A stretch of DNA of 64,000 nt from Bacteroidia bacterium (GTDB taxonomy: Bacteria; Bacteroidota; Bacteroidia; Flavobacteriales; Flavobacteriaceae). This document shows positions 28,024-36,862 of this stretch, piece after piece. The notes beneath the pieces are model-generated. The model was not told the origin of the DNA. It saw nothing but the letters and a program-made list of their open reading frames with translations, and ran no database searches. The stretch spans positions 1 to 64,000 of the forward strand of contig JAUIBP010000004.1 in NCBI GenBank assembly GCA_030427735.1. The letters run 5' to 3'. Each line of letters begins with the position of its first letter. Positions within the stretch are counted from its first letter, which is position 1. A program made the position numbers and the translations under genes.

Positions 28024-28308
28024 ATGGACAATTTATTGATACTCGAACGGCTGGACCGTTTGGAAAAACTGCTCATTGGCCAAAAGGAGGTACTGACCTT
28101 CGACGAGGCCTGCGACTACACCGGAATATCGAGGAGCTACCTCTATAAGCTTACGTCTTCGGGCAATATACCGCACTCCAAGCCCAACGGCAAGATGCTC
28201 TTTTTCGAGAAGAAGAAGCTGGTGGACTGGCTGCTGCAGAACCGGCGAAAGAGCAGACATGAACTGGAGGCCGAGGCCCTGGCACACACCCTGCGCAACA
28301 AACGCTAG
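28024..28308 (+). CDS. excisionase-like helix-turn-helix protein (HTH_17)
   Basis: This 94-residue MerR/AlpA-like DNA-binding protein has the HTH segment FDEACDYTGISRSYLYKL followed by the wing SSGNIPHSKPNGKMLFFEKKKLVDWL. Proteins of this family act as excisionases or transcription regulators for Bacteroidota mobile elements. The first ~20 residues form a leucine-rich coiled-coil-like lead. It is the first gene inside attL, GC-rich like the mobilisation genes, and is 36 bases before the helicase gene. A role in excision is inferred from position. Confidence 0.85.
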   Translation: MDNLLILERLDRLEKLLIGQKEVLTFDEACDYTGISRSYLYKLTSSGNIPHSKPNGKMLFFEKKKLVDWLLQNRRKSRHELEAEALAHTLRNKR

Positions 28309-28344
28309 GGCGTTCCATTCCGTCAACTAAAAAAAACGAACGAT

Positions 28345-29550
28345 ATGGAACAGATTCCCTATATACGTGTGGGCACCTCGTACTACAAGCGGGTCAAGGC
28401 CCCGACCATAGCCGGGCATTTCAACGACATCCTGGTGCACTGGAACATCGAGACCATCAGGCAGGACCACGGCAGGGGCCATTTGGCCAAGGTCCCCAAA
28501 TACGATGGTTTTACCTGCATCCCGAGCCATGTGGACTTCAAACGGGAGCACCTCGGCTTCTACAACATCTATTCGCCCTTGGGCCATGCTCCGAAAGAAG
28601 GCAGCGTCCAAAGGTCACTGGAATTCGTGGAACACATTTTCGGCGGGCATTTCGAACTGGGACTGGACTACCTCCAGCTGCTGTACCTGAAGCCCATTCA
28701 GGTGCTGCCCATCCTGTGTCTGGTGTCGAGGGAGCGCTCCACGGGCAAGAGCACCTTTTTGAAGTGGCTGAAGGCCATCTTCGAGAACAACCTGACCTAC
28801 CTGACCAACGATAGCTTCAGTAGCCAGTTCAACGCCGATTGGGCGAACAAATTGTTGATATGCATCGACGAGGTATTGTTCAACAAGGAGGAGCTCACCG
28901 AGCGCATCAAGTACCTGAGCACCACCAACATCAACAAACTGGAGGCCAAGGGCAAGGACAAGCGCGAGGTGGAGTTCTTCGGAAAGTTCATCCTGTGCAG
29001 CAACAACGAGGAAAGCTTCATTAAGATAGATGCCAACGAGACCCGGTTCTGGGTCATCAAGGTGCCGGTACTAAAACAAGAGGATACACAATTTTTGGAA
29101 GCACTAACCGCAGAGATTCCGGCCTTTATGCATTTCTTGGAGCACCGCAAGTTAAGCTCCAGGCACCTCACGCGGATGTGGTTCACGCCAAAGCAAATAA
29201 AGACCAGGGCACTGACCAAGTTAGTGCAGAACAACCGCAACCGCGTGGAAAAGGAACTGGCCAGTATCCTTATGGACGTCATGGAACGGTTTGACCTGCA
29301 ATCGGTGGACCTCTGTCCAATGGATGCGCTATTGGCGCTGAACAAGACCCGGGTGAAAACGGATTTGACCCAACTAAGGAGATTGTTGAAGAAGGAATGG
29401 CAACTGAGCAACCAGGGCAACTCCAACAGCTACCAGAAATTTGTGGTCTGGTCGGACGGGAAAGTGACCTTCGTGGATGCCAAGGGCAGGTACTTTACCG
29501 TGGAAAAAACATTTTTAACAGAACACTTTGATGATTTGATGACGGTGTAG
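28345..29550 (+). CDS. primase-helicase family P-loop protein (DUF5906-like)
   Basis: This 401-residue protein resembles the helicase part of phage/plasmid primase-helicases. The Walker A segment is SRERSTGKSTFLKWL (about residue 135) and the Walker B segment is KLLICIDEVLF (about residue 170). An SF3-like sensor region is FGKFILCSNNEESFIKI, with an arginine finger candidate in ANETRFWVIKVP. The C-terminal part (300-401) is a winged-helix-like region. In NBU-type elements an equivalent gene precedes the primase and relaxase. It probably unwinds the excised circle for replication. Confidence 0.82.
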   Translation: MEQIPYIRVGTSYYKRVKAPTIAGHFNDILVHWNIETIRQDHGRGHLAKVPKYDGFTCIPSHVDFKREHLGFYNIYSPLGHAPKEGSVQRSLEFVEHIFGGHFELGLDYLQLLYLKPIQVLPILCLVSRERSTGKSTFLKWLKAIFENNLTYLTNDSFSSQFNADWANKLLICIDEVLFNKEELTERIKYLSTTNINKLEAKGKDKREVEFFGKFILCSNNEESFIKIDANETRFWVIKVPVLKQEDTQFLEALTAEIPAFMHFLEHRKLSSRHLTRMWFTPKQIKTRALTKLVQNNRNRVEKELASILMDVMERFDLQSVDLCPMDALLALNKTRVKTDLTQLRRLLKKEWQLSNQGNSNSYQKFVVWSDGKVTFVDAKGRYFTVEKTFLTEHFDDLMTV

Positions 29551-29678
29551 AAAAACTGTTGGTTTTATTGCTCTGGGGCCGTCATCAAAGAATCATCATT
29601 CTGTCATCAAAAAAAATAATGATGACGGAACAACGCAGAAGAAAACGAAGAATGATGACGTGATGACCATTTGATGAC
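29535..29678. repeat. iteron-like TGATGAC repeat cluster (candidate replication origin or oriT)
   Basis: The heptamer TGATGAC occurs on the plus strand at 29537, 29620, 29653, 29661 and 29672, and inverted (GTCATCA) at 29581 and 29603, i.e. seven copies in about 140 bases. Two copies form an exact 11-bp inverted repeat, TTTGATGACGG (29535-29545) with CCGTCATCAAA (29579-29589). It starts within the last codons of the helicase gene and fills the gap before the primase gene. Confidence 0.7.
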
Positions 29679-29843
29679 CCGGAAATCCCATTAGTGGCAG
29701 GGGATTCCGAAGGAAATCATCAAAACATCAAAAAAATGACCAAAAACACATTGGCTTATGAAATGAGCCATAACTCTATCTAGGTATGGTTTGGAAGTTC
29801 TTAATGGCGAATTGCATCTGGCCTATAAAAAACAATAAAATTT

Positions 29844-30704
29844 ATGCAGATGAAAAGAAAAATAAACTGTGAAACAGCCCGAGGTTTTTCCGTGTTGAAG
29901 GCACTGGAAAAACTCGGGCACTTTCCACAGCGCACAACGGAGAAAGAAGCTTGGTTCCTGAGTCCGTTCCGGTCAGAAACGCAAGCCTCTTTCAAGGTAT
30001 CCAAAAGAAAGAACCGATGGTACGACTACGGTGCCGGTATAGGCGGTAATGTTATTGATTTGGTGTGCAGAATATCGGGCTGTTCGGTGAAAGAGGCGCT
30101 AAGATTTTTAAATGAAGGGAATCCTCTTTTTTCTTTTCAGCAGCCACCCGTTTTTAGGGAAAGGGAAACGGCCATACGGATAATAAAAGTCCAGCCGTTA
30201 CAGCACCCCGCACTGTTGCAGTACCAGAAATCAAGACATATAGACCCCATGGTGGCACGGATGTACTGTAAGGAGGTCTGGTACACCGTCAAGGGCAAAT
30301 CCTATTTCGCGGTCGGGCTGGAAAACGATAGGGGCGGTTGGGAACTGCGCAACAAGTTCTTCAAGAATTCTAGCAGCCCGAAATACTGCACCCATCTGAA
30401 ACACAGCAGCAGACAGCTCATCATATTGGAGGGCATGTTCGATTTGCTGTCACTGGCCATGCTGGATATTGAATTGATGGGCACCTCGGATATCCTTGTA
30501 ATCAACTCCATTGCCTTCATAAAAAATATAGCGGATTATTTGTGCGATTATGACCGAACCTTACTCTATTTGGACAATGATGTTGCTGGGGATAATGCTG
30601 TGCGGTATCTGACAAACATTAATCCCCATGTCATCGACAGAAGAACGGACTATAAAAGCTATAAAGATTTAAACGAATACCTGTGCCATGTTAAGCAAAG
30701 ATGA
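29844..30704 (+). CDS. Toprim/DNA primase-like protein
   Basis: This 286-residue protein has an N-terminal primase-type domain in which FLSPFRSETQASFKVSKR and NRWYDYGAGIGGNVIDLV mirror the CHC2 zinc-finger fold, though the usual CHC2 cysteines are not evident; only one early cysteine (INCETARG) is seen. The Toprim metal-binding residues appear in LIILEGMFDLL (Glu) and LLYLDNDVAGDNA (Asp-x-Asp type). An NBU1-like PrmN1 primase role in replicating the excised form is inferred. The mobC gene overlaps its end by 17 bases. Confidence 0.82.
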   Translation: MQMKRKINCETARGFSVLKALEKLGHFPQRTTEKEAWFLSPFRSETQASFKVSKRKNRWYDYGAGIGGNVIDLVCRISGCSVKEALRFLNEGNPLFSFQQPPVFRERETAIRIIKVQPLQHPALLQYQKSRHIDPMVARMYCKEVWYTVKGKSYFAVGLENDRGGWELRNKFFKNSSSPKYCTHLKHSSRQLIILEGMFDLLSLAMLDIELMGTSDILVINSIAFIKNIADYLCDYDRTLLYLDNDVAGDNAVRYLTNINPHVIDRRTDYKSYKDLNEYLCHVKQR

Positions 30705-31212
30705 TTTGGAACATATTCCAGAGGAAATCCCAAAAACTGAAAAACGGAAGCTCAAGATTCCTACCGATGTACTGGAACGCTCGGACAAGTTGGACTTGGA
30801 ACTGGAACGAAACATGGACGGAGACGATAATGTTCTGGGTAGGAATTCGAGATGTGTGGCTGTGGCCACATTCTCGTTTGCTCCCGATGGTCGCAAAGGA
30901 AAAAAGGTGTTTAAGGGGAAAGGGGAACTCGTTAAGTTTCGGTGTTCGGTATTCGAAAAGAAACTGTTGAAGGTCAAGGCCAAGCAAAGTGGATTGAGCC
31001 TTAGCGAGTACCTCCGGAGGTGCGCGTTGAAAAAGGAAATTGTCGAGCGTATGGACGACGAGCACATCGAGATCTATAAAATACTCATCAAGTACCACAA
31101 CAACTTTAAACGGATAGCCAATATGTACAAAAATCGGAACCCCAAACTGGTGAGGACCGTTCTGGACCTGGCCGAAGAGATAAAGGGCCACCTAAAAAAG
31201 TTCCAAAGATGA
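30688..31212 (+). CDS. mobC: MobC-type relaxosome accessory protein
   Basis: This 174-residue basic protein has a disordered, charged N-terminal half and a ribbon-helix-helix-like region (about 85-135): VKFRCSVFEKKLLKVKAKQ, then GLSLSEYLRRCALKKEI. This is the pattern of plasmid mobilisation relaxosome protein MobC, which helps the relaxase open oriT. The start overlaps the primase end by 17 bases and its end overlaps mobA by four bases (ATGA), showing tight coupling. Confidence 0.85.
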   Translation: MLSKDDLEHIPEEIPKTEKRKLKIPTDVLERSDKLDLELERNMDGDDNVLGRNSRCVAVATFSFAPDGRKGKKVFKGKGELVKFRCSVFEKKLLKVKAKQSGLSLSEYLRRCALKKEIVERMDDEHIEIYKILIKYHNNFKRIANMYKNRNPKLVRTVLDLAEEIKGHLKKFQR

Positions 31213-32075
31213 TAGGTAAGGGGAAGAGCATAGCGCATACCAGGGCCTCGATGGAATATGGCTGGAACCAGGAAAAGGAGGCCGAGGTGGTGCTCAGGGA
31301 GTTCCTGCACGGGGAATCCCCGGTAGAGATTACCAAGGAGTTCGAAATGGTACAGGAGCAGAACGAGCACTGCCGGAAGAACACCCTGTCCTTTGTGCTC
31401 AGCCCCACCGTGGAGGATGGCAAGGCCCTGGGCAAAAAGGAAATGGAGGCCCTGACCAGGGAATTCATCAAACAGATGCAGCTGGGGGAGCGTCAGGCCA
31501 TAGCCTTTGTGCACCGCAACCGGGAGCACACCCATATCCATCTTTATGTGAACCGCATCGATTTTAGGGGCACGGCCTATAACGACAGCTTTATCGGGAA
31601 GCGGAGCCAACAGGCCGCCGAGCGGGTGGCGGAGCGTATGCAATTGACGACGGTGAAACAAGTACAGTTCGAAAAGGAGTTCCATATGAGGGAAATACGG
31701 GCAGAGATAAAAAGGCGGCACGATATGGCCATAAAACAGTTGAAGCCCAAGAGCTTTGAGGATTACGTCAAGGCCATGGCGGCCAACAAAGTGGAGGTGA
31801 TACCCTGCATCAACAAACAGAACAAGTTGCAGGGCTTCCGTTTTGAGTTCGGCGGGCACAACCTGAAGGGCAGTGCCGTGCACCGGCAGATGTCACTGGG
31901 TAACATCGGCCGGCAACTGTCGGGCATGGAGGGCATGGCCATCACCAAACAAAACGGCCAAAAGCGGATCAGTGTCAAGCTGGCCGGCAAGGTGGTGGAC
32001 ATCACACCGAACCTGGCGATGAAAGTGGCCAAGTTCATTATTAAAAGAGCTATTGATAAAGGAATAGGCTATTAA
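31209..32075 (+). CDS. mobA: MobA/VirD2-family relaxase
   Basis: This 288-residue MOBP-type relaxase nicks oriT and leads the strand into a helper's conjugation pore. The probable catalytic Tyr is Tyr17 in HTRASMEYGWNQ, and the metal-binding histidines are His102, His107, His109 and His111 in HRNREHTHIHLYVNR. The C-terminal domain (about 170-288) may bind DNA. It closely follows the Bacteroidota mobilisation style (BmpH/MobA-like). It overlaps mobC by four bases. It is clearly GC-rich compared with host genes. Confidence 0.9.
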   Translation: MIGKGKSIAHTRASMEYGWNQEKEAEVVLREFLHGESPVEITKEFEMVQEQNEHCRKNTLSFVLSPTVEDGKALGKKEMEALTREFIKQMQLGERQAIAFVHRNREHTHIHLYVNRIDFRGTAYNDSFIGKRSQQAAERVAERMQLTTVKQVQFEKEFHMREIRAEIKRRHDMAIKQLKPKSFEDYVKAMAANKVEVIPCINKQNKLQGFRFEFGGHNLKGSAVHRQMSLGNIGRQLSGMEGMAITKQNGQKRISVKLAGKVVDITPNLAMKVAKFIIKRAIDKGIGY

Positions 32076-32086
32076 AACGATATATT

Positions 32087-32395
32087 ATGGCAAAACTGGA
32101 ACAGATTACGGAACTATTGGTCAACGAGCTCAGGGACTTTGAGCGGGGCATAGAACGATTGGAGCGCCTCAATGAAGGCCTGCGGGACACCACCGTGCAG
32201 ATGGATCTCACAGAATTGAAATCCCTTTTGGATGAGCACCAAAAGAAAATGGCCGACCATCAAAATACGATAAGGCAATTCGGGAATGTCTTCGAAAATG
32301 GAGTGAAACGGATTAAGTCCTATTTTATTTGGCTTATAGTGGTTTGCGTTTTTTGTTTGGGTTTTAGCGTGGTATTGGTGATAGGGGTGTTTTGA
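32087..32395 (+). CDS. small coiled-coil membrane protein of mobilisation module
   Basis: This 102-residue protein starts 11 bases after mobA and has a helical, coiled-coil-like N-terminal region (1-75, LEQITELLVNELRDFERGIERLE) and one C-terminal transmembrane segment (about 79-101, SYFIWLIVVCVFCLGFSVVL). Homologues recur beside mobA in Bacteroidota mobile elements, but their role is not known; coupling of the relaxosome to the membrane is a reasonable guess. Confidence 0.75.
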   Translation: MAKLEQITELLVNELRDFERGIERLERLNEGLRDTTVQMDLTELKSLLDEHQKKMADHQNTIRQFGNVFENGVKRIKSYFIWLIVVCVFCLGFSVVLVIGVF

Positions 32396-32490
32396 AATAA
32401 AAAAAAATGGGTTCGTGGTGTTCGCTCCAAGGGGTTGTTCATTGTTCATGAAAGTTTCAAAACAATGAAATGGGCTAAAAACTATTATAA

Positions 32491-32543
32491 TATAGCTCAA
32501 AAAAAAGTTATATTTGAGCTATAAAGTAGTAAATTATAGCTCA
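32491..32543. promoter_or_regulatory. operator and -7 box of the fic gene
   Basis: TATAGCTCAAA (32491-32501) is perfectly inverted as TTTGAGCTATA (32513-32523), and a third half-site TATAGCTCA (32535-32543) ends on the A of the fic start codon. A TATATTTG -7 box (32509-32516) lies inside the palindrome, though no -33 TTG is well placed. A protein bound here would block both transcription and start-codon access. Confidence 0.65.
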
Positions 32544-33655
32544 TGAATCGTAAAATATGGAACTGGCAATCTGATGAGTGGCCAAATTTCACCTATAATG
32601 AAGAGGCACTAAGGGCATTGGAACTACAATTTTCTAAAAATATAGGCACGGTTTCAGGGGCTCTTAAGCATATAGACAGCGACGATAAAGAGTTGTTTGT
32701 GGTTGAGCTATTGTCCAATGAAGCTTTAAAGACCTCAGAAATCGAAGGAGAATATTTGGACCGGGACAGTATCCAGTCTTCCATAAAGAAAAACTTGGGA
32801 CTTAGTGCAGACCGAAGAAAAGTGGCTCCGGCCGAATTTGGAATTTCTGAAATGATGGTGGATCTATACCGTAACTATTCTAGTCCCTTATCGCACCAAC
32901 AGCTGTTTAATTGGCACAAAATGTTAACCAATGGGAGGCGTGATTTAATGGATATTGGTAGGTATAGAACGCATGAGGATCCTATGCAAGTGGTTTCAGC
33001 ACGATTGGATAGGCCGACTGTCCATTTTGAAGCACCGCCATCTGTGGACATGCCTCAAGAAATGGAACGCTTTGTAGGTTGGTTCAACCAATGTCATTTT
33101 GAAGAGCCTAATACATTGCTGCCCATAGCAAAAGCTGGGATTGCCCATTTATACTTTGTGAGTATCCACCCTTTTGAAGATGGCAACGGTAGGATAGCCC
33201 GTGCCTTGTCGGAAAAATCTATTTCCAGAAGTATAGGGCAACCCGCTTTAATATCGCTTTCTAAAACCATCGAATCCAATAAAAAGGCTTACTATAAGGC
33301 TTTAGAGAAGAATAATAAGATATGTGAAATTACCGATTGGTTGATTTACTTTGGACAAACTATAATAGAGGCACAGGTAGAGACCCTAAGGCTTATTGAT
33401 TTCACTATTGAAAAAGCCAAGTTTTTTGACCGATATTCCCAAAAAATGAATGAACGGCAATTAAAGGTGGTGAACCGATTATTTGCGGCAGGGCCACAAG
33501 GGTTTGTAGGGGGCTTGAGTGCTGAGAATTATACCAGGATCGCCAAAACATCTGCTTCAACAGCAACACGTGATTTAAAAGATCTTATAGATAAAAATAT
33601 ACTACTGAAAACAGGGGTTTTAAAAGGGACTCGGTATTGGTTGAATATTAAGTGA
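32543..33655 (+). CDS. Fic family protein (AMP-transferase type, with N-terminal inhibitory motif)
   Basis: Fic enzymes transfer AMP or similar groups to target proteins. The 370 residues carry a DUF4172-like N-terminal domain with the class II inhibitory motif TSEIEG (about residue 69), the Fic signature HPFEDGNGRIAR with catalytic His209, and a C-terminal winged-helix domain (about 300-370, SASTATRDLKDLI). The internal inhibitory helix makes a separate antitoxin unnecessary; none is encoded nearby. The wHTH and the upstream ATAGCTCA palindrome suggest autoregulation. Its base composition is AT-richer than the mob genes, so it may be a separate acquisition. The target is unknown. Confidence 0.92.
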   Translation: MNRKIWNWQSDEWPNFTYNEEALRALELQFSKNIGTVSGALKHIDSDDKELFVVELLSNEALKTSEIEGEYLDRDSIQSSIKKNLGLSADRRKVAPAEFGISEMMVDLYRNYSSPLSHQQLFNWHKMLTNGRRDLMDIGRYRTHEDPMQVVSARLDRPTVHFEAPPSVDMPQEMERFVGWFNQCHFEEPNTLLPIAKAGIAHLYFVSIHPFEDGNGRIARALSEKSISRSIGQPALISLSKTIESNKKAYYKALEKNNKICEITDWLIYFGQTIIEAQVETLRLIDFTIEKAKFFDRYSQKMNERQLKVVNRLFAAGPQGFVGGLSAENYTRIAKTSASTATRDLKDLIDKNILLKTGVLKGTRYWLNIK

Positions 33656-33776
33656 GATACTTTGTAATCTAATTTAACAGTTCTTTTTATGGTAAAAGGA
33701 AAACCAAAACATATGTTTTAGTATTAAAAGAGAACCTAATGTCAATTGTTTTTATGTTAAATATTATCTTGATCAA

Positions 33777-36521
33777 ATGAATTTTATTTTTTTACAAAAA
33801 ATCGGTTTTGTCTTAGGCGTATTATTCTCGCTTGTTATTTTTTCATGTTCTAAAAATGAAACCAAAAAGTCTATTATCGGTTTTGCACAAACCGGGGTAA
33901 ACGATGAGTGGAGAAGGGCCATGAACCAATCTATGGAAATTCAGGCATCCATGAATAACAATATTGAATTACTTATTCTAGATGGAGAGGATAATGTAGA
34001 AAAGCAAACCCAAGATATTGAAAATTTAATTGCCCAAAACGTAGATGTTTTAATTGTTTCTCCTGTAAAATCCAGACCCATAACGCCTATAGTTGAAAAA
34101 GCTTTTAATAAAGGAATTCCGGTTTTAATTGTCGATAGAAAAACCGATAGCAAAAATTACACGGCCTTTTTAGGTGGCGATAATTACCAAGTGGGTAAAG
34201 ATGCCGCCAATTATATAGCTTCACTTCCTAAGAAAGAAAAAAGGATTATAGAAATAAGCGGATTGCCGGGGTCTTCACCGGCCGAAGAGCGTAGTTTAGG
34301 GTTCAATAATACCTTAAAAGGAGTGAGTGGGGTAGAAATTGTTAAGCGCATTGAAAGTAACTGGGAAAGCTACTCCATAAAAGATAGCTTACGCCATGTT
34401 TTGGATAAAATTGATAATGTGGATTACATATTTGCGCACAACGATAGAATGGCTCTCGGGGCATGGGAGGTAACCAAAGAATTAAACCTTCAAGATAAAA
34501 TAGGTATTATTGGCGTTGACGGATTGGCTACCGAAAACGGCGGTATTAAACTGGTTCAGGAGGGCGCTTTGCTGGCCACTATTTTATACCCGACAGGGGG
34601 TGATGAAGCCATAAAACTGGCTGAAAAAATTTTAAAAGGAGAAGCTGTTCCGAAAAACACGATTTTAAAAACTACGGTAATTGATGCTAGAAATGCCGAT
34701 ATTATGCATAATCAGTTTGCTAAAATAAGCCAACAGCAATTGGATATTTTAGACCAACAGCAACGCATTAAAAAGCAGCAAGAAACCTACTCGACACAAA
34801 GCAACATTTTAAAACTTCTTTTAGGGCTTTTAATAACCAGTGTACTCTTAGGGGCGTACAGTATATATTCGGGTTATAACATTAGGAAGCAAAAACGCGA
34901 GTTGGAGATTCAAAATAAAAAAATTACCGTTCAGCGAAATCAAATAAAAAAAATAGCAGAGCAGGTTAAGCAGAGCAACGAAGCGAAGGTTAACTTTTTC
35001 ACAGGTTTGTCGCACGAGTTTAAAACACCACTCACGCTTATCCTGTCGTCTATTGAGTCGCTTTCAGAAAATAGAGCCATAATCGATAATAAGTTAACCA
35101 AAGAAATAGGCCTGATTTTCAATAATTCAAAACGGCTTTTGAGATTGATTAACCAGCTATTGGATTTCAGAAAAGTTGAAGAGAAAAAGTTTAGTTTGAG
35201 GGCTTCAAAAACCAATTTGTTGGAATTTTCAAAGCAAATTTTCAAGGATTTTGAACGCGAGGCTCAAAAGCGCAATATTAATTTTTCAATTGAATCGAAT
35301 AACGAAAACCTTACTCTTTTCATTGACCGAAATTTAATGGACAAAGTGTATTTCAATCTATTGTCCAATGCTTTTAAATTTACCCCCAATAATGGCTCCA
35401 TCCTCATTAAAATTGAGGAAGACCAAGAAAATAATTTGGTGAAAGTGTACTTTAAAGATTCGGGCATGGGCATTCCCAATAAAGATTTGGAACGGGTGTT
35501 CAAACCATTTTTTAGAGGCTCGAACAACAATTTAGCTGGATCGGGAATTGGGTTGCACCTTTCAAAACAGTTTATTGAACTGCACAAAGGAACCATCGAG
35601 GTTTTCAGTAAACACGGGGCGGAATTTGTATTGACACTGCCCAAGGGCGATGCCCATTTATCTTCCGATGAAATGATTGCTGAAGCAGATATGATAGATG
35701 CTTCGGTTATAAATTTCAATGACGGCAGCGAACAGGACGTGTTTAGTGTAGAGCCTGTAAAAAGTAACGAGGATGCTTACGTGATATTGATTGTTGAGGA
35801 TAACCCAGATTTGATAGATTTTTTGAAAAGCAAATTGACTGGTGATTACGAAGTACACTTGTCCAATGGTCCTGACGCCGTGGAAAAAGCCTTGGAACTT
35901 GTGCCGGATATCATTTTGTGCGATGTAAACCTACCAGAAAAGGATGGGTTTGAAATTTGCGAGATTGTAAAAAAAGATTTGAGAACATCGCATATTCCAA
36001 TCATTATGCTGACGGCTTTAGATGATAAAGAATCTTATATGCGTGGCTTGCAATCTGGGGCCGATTTATATTTAACCAAGCCATTTAGTTTTTCGGTGCT
36101 GTCGCAATCCATCAAAACCGTGATTTACAATAGGGAGCGATTGAGGTATTATTTTGTTAATAACGTCCATAAAATCAATGCGAATGAAAACTTTGGAAAT
36201 ACAGAGCAAGATTTTGTGCTAAAAATAAATAAGATCATTAACGATAATCTGGATAACTCTAAATTTTCAGTTGAAAGTTTGGCTGATGACCTTAATATTT
36301 CCAGAGTACAATTATACCGAAAGTTAAAAGCTATTTTGGGCGTTAACGTAAGCGATTACGTGTTGCAGATTAGGTTGGATAGAGCCAAAGTGCTACTAAA
36401 GGAATCGAACTTAACAATATCTGAAATTGCTTATGCAACGGGCTTTTCATCTCCTAATTATTTTTCTACAACCTTTAAAGGCAAGTTTAGCCAATCTCCT
36501 AAGGCTTACAGAGAGGCTTGA
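33777..36521 (+). CDS. hybrid two-component system sensor-regulator (HTCS) with sugar-binding periplasmic domain
   Basis: This 914-residue single-protein signalling system has a lipoprotein-like signal (VIFSCSKN), a ribose/fructose-type periplasmic-binding domain (about 35-320), one transmembrane helix (about 345-365), HisKA with His413 in LSHEFKTPLTLI, HATPase_c (about 515-620), a receiver with Asp716 in LCDVNLPEKDG, and a C-terminal AraC-type DNA-binding domain (about 805-914). This is the architecture of BT1754, which senses fructose and activates a fructan locus in Bacteroides, so fructose or a related sugar is the likely ligand. The gene opens the cargo locus and would activate it. Confidence 0.92.
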   Translation: MNFIFLQKIGFVLGVLFSLVIFSCSKNETKKSIIGFAQTGVNDEWRRAMNQSMEIQASMNNNIELLILDGEDNVEKQTQDIENLIAQNVDVLIVSPVKSRPITPIVEKAFNKGIPVLIVDRKTDSKNYTAFLGGDNYQVGKDAANYIASLPKKEKRIIEISGLPGSSPAEERSLGFNNTLKGVSGVEIVKRIESNWESYSIKDSLRHVLDKIDNVDYIFAHNDRMALGAWEVTKELNLQDKIGIIGVDGLATENGGIKLVQEGALLATILYPTGGDEAIKLAEKILKGEAVPKNTILKTTVIDARNADIMHNQFAKISQQQLDILDQQQRIKKQQETYSTQSNILKLLLGLLITSVLLGAYSIYSGYNIRKQKRELEIQNKKITVQRNQIKKIAEQVKQSNEAKVNFFTGLSHEFKTPLTLILSSIESLSENRAIIDNKLTKEIGLIFNNSKRLLRLINQLLDFRKVEEKKFSLRASKTNLLEFSKQIFKDFEREAQKRNINFSIESNNENLTLFIDRNLMDKVYFNLLSNAFKFTPNNGSILIKIEEDQENNLVKVYFKDSGMGIPNKDLERVFKPFFRGSNNNLAGSGIGLHLSKQFIELHKGTIEVFSKHGAEFVLTLPKGDAHLSSDEMIAEADMIDASVINFNDGSEQDVFSVEPVKSNEDAYVILIVEDNPDLIDFLKSKLTGDYEVHLSNGPDAVEKALELVPDIILCDVNLPEKDGFEICEIVKKDLRTSHIPIIMLTALDDKESYMRGLQSGADLYLTKPFSFSVLSQSIKTVIYNRERLRYYFVNNVHKINANENFGNTEQDFVLKINKIINDNLDNSKFSVESLADDLNISRVQLYRKLKAILGVNVSDYVLQIRLDRAKVLLKESNLTISEIAYATGFSSPNYFSTTFKGKFSQSPKAYREA

Positions 36522-36862
36522 ATAGGGGTGTGAAATTCATAATTTTAGTGGTAGTATTTTGATGACTTGGTGTTTTTAGTGCTTCAAAAATGGCATAATC
36601 ATATATTACTCATTGCTATTTTGTCAAATTCTTAGTGTTGCTCTTTATGTTTAGGTATCAATTTTAAACAAATGATGTAACCATATTATACTTTTTAGAG
36701 GGTTCAAAAGAATCATGGTTTTGTAGTATCTTTATTTATAGGGCTTTAGGTGTGTTTTGGGTTTTTGTTAACATATTCATAATCAATTGTTACAAATCAA
36801 AAAAGCAAAACAGAAGATGTGCTGTACTTTGCAACTAGTAATTCCAACTAAACACCACCACC
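36522..36862. other. PUL intergenic control region
   Basis: No gene is seen in the 341 bases between the HTCS gene and the sugar porter. It is AT-rich and probably holds the HTCS-controlled promoter; the best -7-like match is TACTTTG (36825-36831), one base short of the consensus and without a properly spaced TTG. No clear hairpin was found. Confidence 0.45.

Noticed and set aside
28797..29426. 209-codon minus-strand frame across the helicase gene
   Set aside because: Ser/Leu-rich composition and no motif; the plus strand has clear Walker motifs.
30691..31883. Long minus-strand open frames (166 and 269 codons) across mobC and mobA
   Set aside because: They are antisense shadows in GC-rich DNA where stop codons are rare; the plus-strand frames carry the MobC and relaxase motifs.
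32543..33655. Fic as the toxin of a two-gene toxin-antitoxin pair
   Set aside because: No small antitoxin gene is adjacent, and the inhibitory TSEIEG motif is inside the Fic protein.
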